The translations under genes were made by a program, and so were the position numbers. A model generated the notes under the pieces. That model saw only the letters and a program-made list of their open reading frames with translations. It ran no database searches and was not told the DNA's origin. This document shows, piece after piece, positions 34,777 through 43,108 of a DNA stretch of 64,000 nucleotides (its first letter is position 1; each line of letters starts with the position of its first letter). The stretch is from Hymenobacter busanensis (GTDB taxonomy: Bacteria; Bacteroidota; Bacteroidia; Cytophagales; Hymenobacteraceae): assembly GCF_008727865.1 (NCBI RefSeq), contig NZ_VTWU01000008.1:1-64000 (forward strand). Direction: 5' to 3'.

Positions 34777-36891
34777 TTAGTAGGCCAGCAGTTCCTGCAA
34801 GGCCGTCAGCACTTTATCCGCCGAGGGCAGCATTTGCTTTTCCAGCTCCACGTTGAGGGCAATGGCCGGCAGGTTAACGGCACCTAGGGTAAACACCGGC
34901 GCATCGAGCTGCTGAAAGCAATGGCGCTGAATGCGGCCCGCCAACGACTCGGCAAACGAGTTCATCAGCGGCTCTTCGGTGAGGATGAGCACCTTGCCGT
35001 GCCGCTGCGTGGCGGCCATTACGGCCTCCCAATCGAGCGGGTTGAGGGTGCGCAAATCCAGAATTTCGACCTGGCCGGGCAGCTGCTTGCTGGCCGTTTT
35101 GGCCCAGTACACGCCCATGCCGTAGGTCACCACCACGCAGGTGTCGCCCTCGGCCAACTTGTCGGCCGCAGCTTCCTGCACCACGTTGGCCTTGCCAAGC
35201 GGCACCACGTACCCCGCTTCCGGCTCCACGGTTTTGGCGTCTTCGGTGCCGGGCACTTTGCTCCAGTACAGGCCCTTGTGCTCCAGCATCACCACCGGGT
35301 TGGGGTCGAGGAAGGCCGCCCGCATCAGGCCTTTCATATCGGCCGCGTTCGACGGATACACCACCTTAATGCCCCGAATGGTGAGCAGCGTGCTTTCGAT
35401 GGAGCCCGAATGGTACGGCCCGCCGCCGCCGTATGCCCCAATGGGCACCCGAATCAGGCTTTGCACTGGAAACTTGCCCATGCTCAGGTAGCAGGACTTG
35501 CTAAGCTCTTCTACCAGCTGGTTGAGGGCGGGCCAGATGTAGTCGGCAAACTGTATTTCGACAATGGCCTTGGCGCCCACGGCCGACATCCCGGCCGTGC
35601 TGCCCACGATGTAGGCCTCCTGAATGGGCGTGTTGAACACCCGGGCGTCGCCGTACTTTTTGGCCAGCAGCGCAGCTTCGCGGAACACGCCGCCCAACTC
35701 GCCGCCCACGTCCTGGCCGTAGAATAAGGCCTCGGGAAACTCCTGCAGAATATCGTCGACGGCGTGCAGGGCCGCGTCCACCATCAGGGCTTTGTCGGCA
35801 CCGGCGGGACTGCGTTGGCCGGCTTCCTGGGTTACCACAGGCGCGGCAAACTCGTGGTCGGCGAAGGTGGCGGGGTCGGGATTGGGCGCGGCCAGGGCAC
35901 GTTGGTAGTCTTCCTGCACCGTGGCCTGGGCCGCGGCAGCGGCGTAGCCCAGTTCGCCTTCCTCGAAGCTTTCGGTGAGCAGCTGCTGGTGCAGGCGCGG
36001 CAGCGGGTCGTTGGTTTGATGCTCAGTCAGGTTGTCGCCGCGGTACCACTCGCGGCGCACGCCGCTGGTGTGGTGGCCCAGCAGCGGACAACGCGCGTGC
36101 ACCAGCACCGGACCGCGCCGCTCGCGCACGTACTGCGTGGCGGCCGTCATGGTGGCGTAGCTATCCACAAAATCGGCGCCGTCGCACTGCAGGCGGTGCA
36201 GGCCTTTGAAACCGGCCGCAAACTCGTAGGCGTTCATGGCGCGCATCTCGCGGCCCGTGGCCGAAATGCCCCACTCGTTGTCTTGCACCAGGTAAATGAT
36301 GGGCAGCTGGTGCAGCACGGCCATTTGCAAGGCCTCGGCCACTTCCCCCTCGGTCATGGCCCCGTCGCCGATGGAGCACACCACCACCGGCTGCTGCGCG
36401 GCGCTGGGCAGCTGGTTTTGGCTTTCCAGGTATTTCACGCCGTGGGCCATGCCGGTGGCCGGAATGGCCTGCATGCCCGTGGCCGAGCTCTGGTGCGGAA
36501 TTACGGGAATGCCCGGCCGGCGCAACGAGGGGTGCGAGTAGTACGTGCGGCCGCCCGAAAACGGGTCGTCGCGCTTGGCCATGAGCTGCAGCATCAGCTC
36601 GTAGGGCGTCAGGCCGAGACCGAGCAGGAAAGCGTCGTCGCGGTAATACGGGGCACAGTAGTCGGTTTCGCGCAGTTGAAAGGCGGCGGCCAGCTGAATG
36701 GCTTCGTGGCCGCGGGCCGAGGCGTGCACGTACTTGGCCGTCACGGCCTTGTTTTCTTCGTAGAGCCGGGCCATTTCCGCCGAGGTGTGCATCAGGCGGT
36801 AGGCGCGCAACAGCGTGGCACGGTCGGGGTGCGCGGCCGGGGCCGGCGTAAAAGCAGCTTCGGGGGTTTCCAGGGTGGCAGAGGCTTGCAT
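34777..36891 (-). CDS. 2-oxoacid dehydrogenase E1, fused alpha and beta subunits
   Basis: Protein of 704 residues. The N-terminal half is the E1 alpha subunit with the thiamine-diphosphate motif GDGAMTEGEVAEALQMAV...LVQDN and PIIYLVQDNEWGIS; the C-terminal half is the beta subunit (YGQDVGGELGGVF, AIVEIQFADYIWPALNQL, GAYGGGGPYHSGSIES). It decarboxylates a branched-chain or related 2-oxo acid and passes the acyl group to lipoyl E2. Such single-chain alpha-beta forms are common in Bacteroidota. The start at 36891 (MQASATLETPE) is set by where conserved sequence begins. E2 and E3 genes are not adjacent. Divergent from hemF. Confidence 0.92.
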   Translation of the reverse strand: MQASATLETPEAAFTPAPAAHPDRATLLRAYRLMHTSAEMARLYEENKAVTAKYVHASARGHEAIQLAAAFQLRETDYCAPYYRDDAFLLGLGLTPYELMLQLMAKRDDPFSGGRTYYSHPSLRRPGIPVIPHQSSATGMQAIPATGMAHGVKYLESQNQLPSAAQQPVVVCSIGDGAMTEGEVAEALQMAVLHQLPIIYLVQDNEWGISATGREMRAMNAYEFAAGFKGLHRLQCDGADFVDSYATMTAATQYVRERRGPVLVHARCPLLGHHTSGVRREWYRGDNLTEHQTNDPLPRLHQQLLTESFEEGELGYAAAAAQATVQEDYQRALAAPNPDPATFADHEFAAPVVTQEAGQRSPAGADKALMVDAALHAVDDILQEFPEALFYGQDVGGELGGVFREAALLAKKYGDARVFNTPIQEAYIVGSTAGMSAVGAKAIVEIQFADYIWPALNQLVEELSKSCYLSMGKFPVQSLIRVPIGAYGGGGPYHSGSIESTLLTIRGIKVVYPSNAADMKGLMRAAFLDPNPVVMLEHKGLYWSKVPGTEDAKTVEPEAGYVVPLGKANVVQEAAADKLAEGDTCVVVTYGMGVYWAKTASKQLPGQVEILDLRTLNPLDWEAVMAATQRHGKVLILTEEPLMNSFAESLAGRIQRHCFQQLDAPVFTLGAVNLPAIALNVELEKQMLPSADKVLTALQELLAY

Positions 36892-37038
36892 TCGGGAGGG
36901 AAAGCGGTGGAGCGGGAATGCGAAATTACGCCATCGGGGCCAGATGCCGCTGCACCTTGCCCGGCTCGGTAGCCCGCCCGCCCGGCAGATTTGGTCCGAC
37001 TCGGCCAGCCAAACGCGTGGGCTTCGTCGGCTGTGGCT

Positions 37039-37046
37039 TATTTTTG
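37039..37046 (+). promoter_or_regulatory. Candidate -7 element of hemF
   Basis: TATTTTTG matches TAnnTTTG, ending 5 bases before the hemF ATG. If used, the transcript would start at or next to the start codon (leaderless mRNA). Confidence 0.4.
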
Positions 37047-37051
37047 CGGCC

Positions 37052-37993
37052 ATGCCCGAACCCTCTGCCCCTGTTACCGCCTTCCGGCACGACGTAGAAT
37101 CCTGGATGCGCGGCTTTCAGCAGCGCCTCATTCAGCAGCTGGAAGCCACCGATGGCGGTGCCCGCTTTCAGCCCGATGCCTGGCAACACCACTCCGGCGG
37201 CGGCGGGCTCTCGAACGTGATTCAGGACGGGCGCATTCTGGAGAAAGGCGGCGTAAACTTCTCGGCCGTGTGGGGCCAGATGGACGAACGCGCGGCCAAG
37301 CAGCTGCTCATGCCCGACCCCAACTACTTTGCCACGGGCGTGTCGGTGGTGCAGCACCCGCGCAGCCCCATGGTACCCATTGCCCACATGAACGTGCGCT
37401 ATTTCGAGGCCGGCAACGGCGAGGCGTGGTTCGGCGGCGGCATCGACCTGACGCCGATTTACGTGGACGAGGCGCAGGCCCGCTGGTTTCACGAGCAATT
37501 GTATGCCGTGTGCCAGCGCTTCGACTCTACTTACTACCCGCGCTTCAAAGCCTGGGCCGACAGTTATTTTTTCATTACCCACCGCAAGGAAACGCGCGGT
37601 ATCGGCGGCATTTTCTTCGACCGCCTCACCGTGGGCAAAGACGGCTCGCGTGAGGAGTTGTTTGCCTTTGTACAGGCCGTGGGCGACGCTTTCGGGCCGA
37701 CCTACTGCGAGCTGCTGCGCGAAAACGCCGACCGCCCGTTTACCGAGCGCGAGGTGCAGTGGCACTTGCTGCGCCGGGCCCGCTACGCCGAGTTTAACCT
37801 GGCCATCGACCGCGGCACCCGGTTTGGGCTGGAAACCGGCGGCCGCACCGAAAGCATCCTGATGAGTTTGCCGCCGCGCTGCGAGTGGCACTACAACCAG
37901 CAGCCCGCGCCCGGCTCGGCTGAAGCCCGCACCCTGCAGTGGCTGCGGAAGGGCGTAAATTGGCTGGAAAATCCCCTCCCCGCGCTTGATTGA
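37052..37993 (+). CDS. hemF: Oxygen-dependent coproporphyrinogen III oxidase
   Basis: Protein of 313 residues. It converts coproporphyrinogen III to protoporphyrinogen IX with O2 in haem synthesis. Motifs: WQHHSGGGGLSNVIQDGRI followed by EKGGVNFS, HMNVRYFEAG, WFGGGIDLTPIY, FFITHRKETRGIGGIFFDR and YAEFNLAIDRGTRFGLETGG. The start at 37052 (MPEPSAPVTAFRHDVESW) fits the family; upstream in-frame sequence runs antisense to the E1 gene. The PAP2 gene begins inside its last codons. Confidence 0.96.
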   Translation: MPEPSAPVTAFRHDVESWMRGFQQRLIQQLEATDGGARFQPDAWQHHSGGGGLSNVIQDGRILEKGGVNFSAVWGQMDERAAKQLLMPDPNYFATGVSVVQHPRSPMVPIAHMNVRYFEAGNGEAWFGGGIDLTPIYVDEAQARWFHEQLYAVCQRFDSTYYPRFKAWADSYFFITHRKETRGIGGIFFDRLTVGKDGSREELFAFVQAVGDAFGPTYCELLRENADRPFTEREVQWHLLRRARYAEFNLAIDRGTRFGLETGGRTESILMSLPPRCEWHYNQQPAPGSAEARTLQWLRKGVNWLENPLPALD

Positions 37994-38570
37994 TTCGCTG
38001 CAGAACCTGGACCGTTGGCTGCTGGTAACGGCCAATAACACCGCCACGCCCGCCCTCGACCGGTTCATGATTTTCATGTCGGACCGCTTCGTGTGGTTTC
38101 CGGCCTACTTGGTCATCATCGTGGCCCTGATCTATTATTTCGGCCGGCGAGCCTACTTGCTGCTGCCGTTGCTGGGCCTGAGCGTGGCCCTGGCCGATTC
38201 GGTGTCGAGCCGCTTCTTCAAGCCCTATTTCGCCCGGCTGCGCCCCTGCCACGACCCCGAACTCTCGGAAACGCTAAACCTGGTGCACGGCTGCGGCGGC
38301 AAGTTCGGGTTCATTTCCTCGCACGCGGCCAACTCGTTTTCGATGGCCGTGTTTCTGTGCCTGGTGCTGCCGCGCCGGTTCTGGCCGGTGAAAGTGCTGC
38401 TGCTGGTGTGGGCGGCCGTGCTCAGCTACAGCCGCATCTACCTGGCGGCCCACTACCCTTCCGATGTATTGGCCGGCACCACGCTGGGCGCGGCGCTGGG
38501 CTGGTTGTGCTACTGGCTCTACCGGCAAGGCGAAGCCCGCTGGTGGCCGGCTCGAACCGTGGCCCCTTAG
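37986..38570 (+). CDS. PAP2 family phosphatase, TTG start
   Basis: Protein of 194 residues with several membrane helices. The three acid-phosphatase motifs are present: KPYFARLRP (KX6RP), SSHAANSF (in place of PSGH), and SRIYLAAHYPSD (SRX5HX3D). It probably dephosphorylates a lipid such as undecaprenyl pyrophosphate or phosphatidic acid on the periplasmic side. The only start fitting the family N-terminus is TTG at 37986, which overlaps the hemF stop by 8 bases, suggesting translational coupling. A terminator follows. Confidence 0.9.
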   Translation: MIDSLQNLDRWLLVTANNTATPALDRFMIFMSDRFVWFPAYLVIIVALIYYFGRRAYLLLPLLGLSVALADSVSSRFFKPYFARLRPCHDPELSETLNLVHGCGGKFGFISSHAANSFSMAVFLCLVLPRRFWPVKVLLLVWAAVLSYSRIYLAAHYPSDVLAGTTLGAALGWLCYWLYRQGEARWWPARTVAP

Positions 38571-38577
38571 CAACATC

Positions 38578-38613
38578 AAAAAAGCCCTGCAGCATGTGCT
38601 ACAGGGCTTTTTT
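38578..38613 (+). terminator. Terminator of the hemF-PAP2 operon
   Basis: A stem AAAAAAGCCCTG / CAGGGCTTTTTT with T-runs on either strand. Confidence 0.88.
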
Positions 38614-38629
38614 ATTTGGCGAATATCGA

Positions 38630-38830
38630 CTATCGGCTGGGCTTTCGGTTGCCGGTGTGCCCGTCGCCCCGGTCGCCCTGGCCGGGCTTGCTGGTGACGT
38701 GGGAGTTGTGCTTGTCGTCCTGCGAAAGGGAGCGGTGCAGGTCGACGGAGCTGGTGTAGCGGCCTTGCTCGTCGCGGCGCACGTAGCGCTTGTCGCCGGG
38801 CGTGGGTTCGTTTAATTCGCGTTTCGACAT
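38630..38830 (-). CDS. Small highly charged conserved hypothetical protein
   Basis: Protein of 66 residues, polar and basic with no hydrophobic core: MSKRELNEPTPGDKRYVRRD, then SLSQDDKHNSHV. The PGDKRYVRRDEQGRYT segment recalls small proteins seen in many Bacteroidota genomes, without known function. Probably disordered; it might bind nucleic acid. It lies at the edge of the AT-rich stretch that begins at about 38835. Confidence 0.75.
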   Translation of the reverse strand: MSKRELNEPTPGDKRYVRRDEQGRYTSSVDLHRSLSQDDKHNSHVTSKPGQGDRGDGHTGNRKPSR

Positions 38831-38914
38831 GATGGTGAGGCCTTTAGTTTAGATTTCTCTTTACGTAATACCCTCATATATGGGTGGATAATTTATTTTA
38901 GCCATTAACAGGTA

Positions 38915-39982
38915 TTACCTGCCAAACCGATCAAAAAGACGCCAATATTTATCTTGGTAGATATAGTAGTCTACTTCAAACTGCTCAGAATACACCTGCC
39001 GGATTTGATCGAAAGCTTTGGAAGGCTGTCTGAACTCCTTACACGCAAAATATATTTCCCGCACGCCATCAGCAGTTTGTCGTCCTACATTCAGGTATCC
39101 TTCATGGTCTACTAGTTGGGCTAGCAGCTTATCCTCAATTTCCTCAAGCAATGCATATGTTTCCTCATCCGGCATGCCGTTTCGCTGTTCACCATCAAAA
39201 TGCAATTCTAACACCGCTATCCAAGAGTGTGATGCTTTTCTATCCCAATCCAACAAGTCCGTATTGAGCACAGCTATCAACGCTTTTTTTTCGCTCAATT
39301 TCCCCTCGAAGGCAGCATAGCTGTCATTTTCAGAATCATGCCATACCCCTTCGTATTTCTCCACAAACTCAGCCTGTCGCCAAGTCAAGTAGCTATCCAG
39401 CTTGCTGATTGGAACTGGCTCTTTCGATAATTCTGAACGATTTAATACCGTAAAGCTGTCTACTTGAGTAGCCAGCTGAAGCTCACCCAGATAATTTTCC
39501 AGAAAGAGCGAAACGCCTACACTAATAGCGTTTGAGTCCTCACCGGACTGGGAATCGAAGACAATGTTCAAGTCTATGTCATCAGGATAGCTGGGTTCTA
39601 TTCTCGGAACAAATTGAATAGAATTGCTATCAAAACAGTAATTACCAATATTGATTGACACATCACTGATATCCGTAGCTTGTTTAAGCGCAACAAACCT
39701 CCATCCTAAGAGTTGAGGAGCAGCATTAATTAGCTCTTCCGCAAACACGATGTTTTCAATGGCTCCATCAACTGTAATTATCAGTTCAACGGTGTCGTCA
39801 TCGTACATTCCAACCAAATAGAAAAAATTTTCCCTGACCTTGCTCAGATTTTCTGCCAATTCAGGAAAAAACTCTTGTTCTATATTTCTTTGGTCTTTGA
39901 CTATTGTATGAAAACGGTTTGCATTCTCTGCAAACCAATTCCAAAATTCTTGATACCTCTCTAGGTAATCCATATTCATCAT
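38915..39982 (-). CDS. DUF695-containing protein in an AT-rich patch
   Basis: Protein of 355 residues, acidic (many Asp/Glu) and cytoplasmic. The C-terminal third resembles DUF695 (SHSWIAVLELHFDGEQRNGM, ETYALLEEIEDKLLAQL, REIYFACKEFRQPSKAFDQI). The N-terminal two thirds (FWNWFAENANRF and a region around GMYDDDTVELIITVDG) are a separate alpha/beta part seen in related proteins. Codon use is clearly AT-richer than every neighbour, pointing to recent acquisition. Function unknown; no toxin or mobility gene is next to it. Confidence 0.85.
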   Translation of the reverse strand: MMNMDYLERYQEFWNWFAENANRFHTIVKDQRNIEQEFFPELAENLSKVRENFFYLVGMYDDDTVELIITVDGAIENIVFAEELINAAPQLLGWRFVALKQATDISDVSINIGNYCFDSNSIQFVPRIEPSYPDDIDLNIVFDSQSGEDSNAISVGVSLFLENYLGELQLATQVDSFTVLNRSELSKEPVPISKLDSYLTWRQAEFVEKYEGVWHDSENDSYAAFEGKLSEKKALIAVLNTDLLDWDRKASHSWIAVLELHFDGEQRNGMPDEETYALLEEIEDKLLAQLVDHEGYLNVGRQTADGVREIYFACKEFRQPSKAFDQIRQVYSEQFEVDYYIYQDKYWRLFDRFGR

Positions 39983-40036
39983 TCAGTACTGCTTGTTCAA
40001 CTTAATCAGTGTTCTATCCCTTAGAAAACGAATGTC

Positions 40037-40627
40037 TTACCGCCCTAGCAATTTCGCCACGTACTTGCCTACGATGTCAAACTCCAAATTCACCGCGTCG
40101 CCGGGGCGCAGGTGCTGGAAGGTGGTGTGCTCGTAGGTATAAGGGATGATGGCTACGGAAAAACCGTCGTCGGTGCTGTTGAAGCAGGTCAGGCTCACGC
40201 CGTTGATGCAGATGGAGCCTTTTTCGACCGTCACGCGGCCGGGGCCGGTTTCGTGGCGGAAGCGGTACAGCCACGAGCCGTTCTGGTCTTCTACCGACTC
40301 GCACACGGCCGCCAGATCCACGTGGCCCTGCACAATGTGGCCGTCGAAGCGGCCGTTGGCGGCCAGGCAGCGCTCCAGGTTCACTTGCCGGCCTTCGGCC
40401 CAGCTGCCCAGGTTGGTTTTCTGCAGCGTCTCGGCTATGGCCGTGACGGTATGCGTGCCGGCGGCCGCGTCCAGCGCCACCACCGTCAGGCACACGCCGT
40501 CGTGCGATACGCTCTGGTCGATCTGCAGCTCGCTGAAAAACGGCGACTGCACCGTAAAATGGCGGTTGGTGCCTTCCGTGCGCACCGCCGTGATGGTGCC
40601 GAGGGCTTCGATGATGCCGGTGAACAT
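40037..40627 (-). CDS. ribE: Riboflavin synthase, alpha chain
   Basis: Protein of 196 residues. It dismutates two 6,7-dimethyl-8-ribityllumazine molecules to riboflavin. The two lumazine-binding repeats are visible: repeat 1 MFTGIIEALGTI ... VSHDGVCLTV and repeat 2 GHIVQGHVDLAAVC ... ICINGVSLTCFN. The start at 40627 (MFTGIIE) is universal for the family; upstream in-frame sequence lies in a hairpin region. No FMN riboswitch is seen upstream. Confidence 0.97.
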   Translation of the reverse strand: MFTGIIEALGTITAVRTEGTNRHFTVQSPFFSELQIDQSVSHDGVCLTVVALDAAAGTHTVTAIAETLQKTNLGSWAEGRQVNLERCLAANGRFDGHIVQGHVDLAAVCESVEDQNGSWLYRFRHETGPGRVTVEKGSICINGVSLTCFNSTDDGFSVAIIPYTYEHTTFQHLRPGDAVNLEFDIVGKYVAKLLGR

Positions 40628-40633
40628 CTTTTT

Positions 40634-40743
40634 AATGTGCGGAATATGATGAATGTGCTTAATGTGATTGAATGCCAAAATGTTTGACGGGCCGTTTCTT
40701 AACGTATCTAGAACGGCCACATTCAAGCACATTCCTTCACATT
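40634..40743. repeat. Large imperfect hairpin with AATGTG words
   Basis: The core is GGCCGTTTCT / AGAACGGCC (40690-40699 / 40710-40718). The flanks are imperfect inverted repeats of AATGTG/AATG words (left 40634-40674, right 40720-40743, containing CATTCAAGCACATT). The core matches that of the perfect hairpin at 31214-31287. It fills the gap between the sugar transferase and ribE, and could act as a processing or termination site. Confidence 0.65.
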
Positions 40744-42160
40744 ACTTACCTCTTCCTTCCACGATGATTTTAATCGTGTAGAGCATCACCCGAAAGTCCA
40801 TGGCCAGGCTCATGTTTTCGATGTAGAGGATGTCGTATTTGAGGCGCTGCACCATCTCGTCGACGGTTTCGGCGTAGCCGTATTTCACCTGCCCGAGCGA
40901 GGTGATGCCGGGGCGCACGCGGTGCAAATGGCGGTAGTGGGGCGCCACTTTGGTAATCTGGTCAATGAAGAACTGCCGCTCGGGGCGCGGGCCCACCAAG
41001 CTCATGTCGCCCTTGAGCACGTTCCAGAACTGCGGCAGCTCGTCGAGGCGCACTTTGCGCATGAAGCGGCCCCAGCGCGTGATACGCGGGTCGTTTTTGC
41101 TCGACAGGGCCGGCCCAAGGCGCTCGGCATCGACAAACATCGAGCGGAACTTGTAGATTTTGAACGGCTGCCCGTGAATGCCGATGCGCTCCTGGGCAAA
41201 GAAAATCGGCCCCGGCGACGAGAGCCGCACCATGATGGCCGTGAAGGCGTACACCGGCCAGGCCAGCAGCAGAAACACGGCCGAGCCCACCACGTCAATC
41301 ACGCGCTTGACCACCTCCTGCCACACCGGGAGCAGGTCGTGCTTGATTTCGATGAGCGGCGTACCGAACAGGTGGTTGACCTTCACCGAGCCCAGCAGAA
41401 TCTGGTACACGTCGGGCAGCACGCTCACGCGGGTGGGCGTGCCCTCCAGCCGGTCGAGCACCTGCTGAATCATCTGATGTTCACTGGGTTCGAGGGCAAT
41501 GACTACCTGCTCGATTTTGAGGGCCCGCACCAGGGCCGGCAGCCGCTCGAAAGAACCGCGCTGCGGCAGCTCGGTGGCCAGGTCGGGGTCGACCACATCG
41601 CCCACCGGCGCAAAACCCACGATGTTAAGGCCCAGGTGCCGGTTGCTGCGCTCCAGTTCGCGGTAGGTGTCGCGGGCCAGGGTGCTGGCCCCCACAATGA
41701 GCGTGTTGAAGTAGATAATGCGCCGGCGCACCAGGCCCTGAATGCTGGTGACGGCCCACGTGCGCAGCACCGCCGTGATGGTGAAGTGCAACAGGAAGTA
41801 GGCCGAAATCGTCTTGTAATAGAGCCGGTAGTTGCTCACGCCCTGGTCGTCGAGCAGCAGGGCGAAGAAGATGACGACCGCACCAAGCACCGAAATACGA
41901 GCCAGCCGAATGATTTCGGCCACCCGCGACTTGCGGAAAATGTCGCGGTACTCGCCGATAAGGGCGTAGAGAATTACCCAGAAAGCGGCAATCATCAGCG
42001 CCGAGCCGGTGAGCGTGAACAGCTGGTCGCCGGTGAAGCGGTAGCCGGCGTTGATTTCGCTCAGCAGGTACTTGCGCAGCAGAAAAAACGTGCCCCAAGC
42101 CAACAACGCCGCGCCAAAGTCGGCGGCCAGCAGCTTGAGCTTTTGCAGGTTTCGGATCAA
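40742..42160 (-). CDS. Undecaprenyl-phosphate sugar phosphotransferase (WcaJ-like)
   Basis: Protein of about 472 residues. It transfers a sugar-1-phosphate to undecaprenyl phosphate to start exopolysaccharide synthesis. There are about four N-terminal membrane helices, a CoA-binding-like Rossmann domain (LIVGASTLARDTYRELERSN) and a C-terminal bacterial sugar transferase domain (VKRVIDVVGSAVFLLLAW, PGPIFFAQERIG, FKIYKFRSMF, LPQFWNVLKGDMSLVGPRPE). There is no ATG upstream of helix 1; the TTG at 42160 ((M)IRNLQKLKLL) is my best start. The frame remains open further upstream, antisense to pcm, and was not used. No other polysaccharide genes adjoin. Confidence 0.88.
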   Translation of the reverse strand: MIRNLQKLKLLAADFGAALLAWGTFFLLRKYLLSEINAGYRFTGDQLFTLTGSALMIAAFWVILYALIGEYRDIFRKSRVAEIIRLARISVLGAVVIFFALLLDDQGVSNYRLYYKTISAYFLLHFTITAVLRTWAVTSIQGLVRRRIIYFNTLIVGASTLARDTYRELERSNRHLGLNIVGFAPVGDVVDPDLATELPQRGSFERLPALVRALKIEQVVIALEPSEHQMIQQVLDRLEGTPTRVSVLPDVYQILLGSVKVNHLFGTPLIEIKHDLLPVWQEVVKRVIDVVGSAVFLLLAWPVYAFTAIMVRLSSPGPIFFAQERIGIHGQPFKIYKFRSMFVDAERLGPALSSKNDPRITRWGRFMRKVRLDELPQFWNVLKGDMSLVGPRPERQFFIDQITKVAPHYRHLHRVRPGITSLGQVKYGYAETVDEMVQRLKYDILYIENMSLAMDFRVMLYTIKIIVEGRGK

Positions 42161-42310
42161 GGAAGGAAAATAGAAGCGCGGAATAAACGCCGGGGCAAGC
42201 GAAAATCGTACCGCCGCCGTAGCTTCGCGACCGAAAAGGCCCGCCGCGAGGTCGGGCGCAAAGGTAGGGCATGATTCCAGAACCGGAAACGCCCGCCGCT
42301 TAGCCGAAGT

Positions 42311-42979
42311 ATGCACGCTGCTGCCCTCGATACCTACCGCCACCGCGGCCAGCGCCGCGCCCTCGTTGAGGAGCTGCGGCGCAAGGGCATTGGCGACGAG
42401 CGGGTGCTGGCGGCCATCGGTGCGGTGCCGCGCCACCTGTTTTTCGAGCGCGCCTTCGAGTCGCACGCCTACCAGGACAAGGCCTTTCCCATTGGCGAGG
42501 GCCAGACGATTTCGCAGCCCTACACGGTGGCCTACCAAACCGAGCTGCTGCACCTGAGCCCCGGCCAGCGGGTGCTGGAGGTGGGCACCGGCTCGGGCTA
42601 CCAGTGCGCGGTGCTGCTGGCCTTGGGCGTGGAGGTGTGGACCATCGAATACAACCGCGTGCTGTTTGAGCGTACCCGCCAGCGCCTGCTGGAGCAGTTT
42701 CAGTACCGCGGCGCGCAGCTGTTTTGCGGCGACGGCTCGGTGGGCCTGCCCGCCCACGCCCCTTTCGACCGCATTCTGGTAACGGCCGCCGCTCCGGCCC
42801 TGCCCCGCCCCCTCTTGCGCCAGCTCTGCCTCGGCGGCCGGCTGGTGGTGCCCGTCGGCGACGAGCAGGTGCAGCGCATGGTGCGCGTCACGCGCGAGTC
42901 GGCCGAGGGCTTTGCGCAGGAGACCTTCGAGGAATTTCGGTTTGTGCCCCTGCGCGGCGCGGCCGGTTGGGCCGGTTAG
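42311..42979 (+). CDS. pcm: Protein-L-isoaspartate O-methyltransferase
   Basis: Protein of 222 residues. SAM-dependent repair methylation of isoaspartyl residues. Motifs: FPIGEGQTISQPYTVAYQTE (pre-motif), VLEVGTGSGYQCAVL (motif I), VWTIEYN (the Glu binding ribose), DRILVTAAAPALP and GGRLVVPVGDEQVQ. The length is typical. Divergent from the sugar transferase. Confidence 0.95.
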   Translation: MHAAALDTYRHRGQRRALVEELRRKGIGDERVLAAIGAVPRHLFFERAFESHAYQDKAFPIGEGQTISQPYTVAYQTELLHLSPGQRVLEVGTGSGYQCAVLLALGVEVWTIEYNRVLFERTRQRLLEQFQYRGAQLFCGDGSVGLPAHAPFDRILVTAAAPALPRPLLRQLCLGGRLVVPVGDEQVQRMVRVTRESAEGFAQETFEEFRFVPLRGAAGWAG

Positions 42980-43108
42980 TTTCGGCTGGCTTGAATAGCC
43001 GGGCTGTCTGGCGTAAATTGGGCAGCCAAACCCGCACCTTCCTGATGCCGTGTTGGTTCGCAGGTTACCCACTTGCCTTTCAGTTGCTTTTTCACCTTAT
43101 TTCACTTC

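Noticed and set aside
32060-34780. 906-residue plus-strand open frame in another phase of tamL
   Set aside because: Arg/Ala/Pro-rich shadow; the tamL phase has a lipobox, POTRA-like segments and a barrel.
40742-43072. 776-residue form of the sugar transferase starting at 43072
   Set aside because: The first 300 residues are antisense to pcm, and the transferase family starts near 42160.
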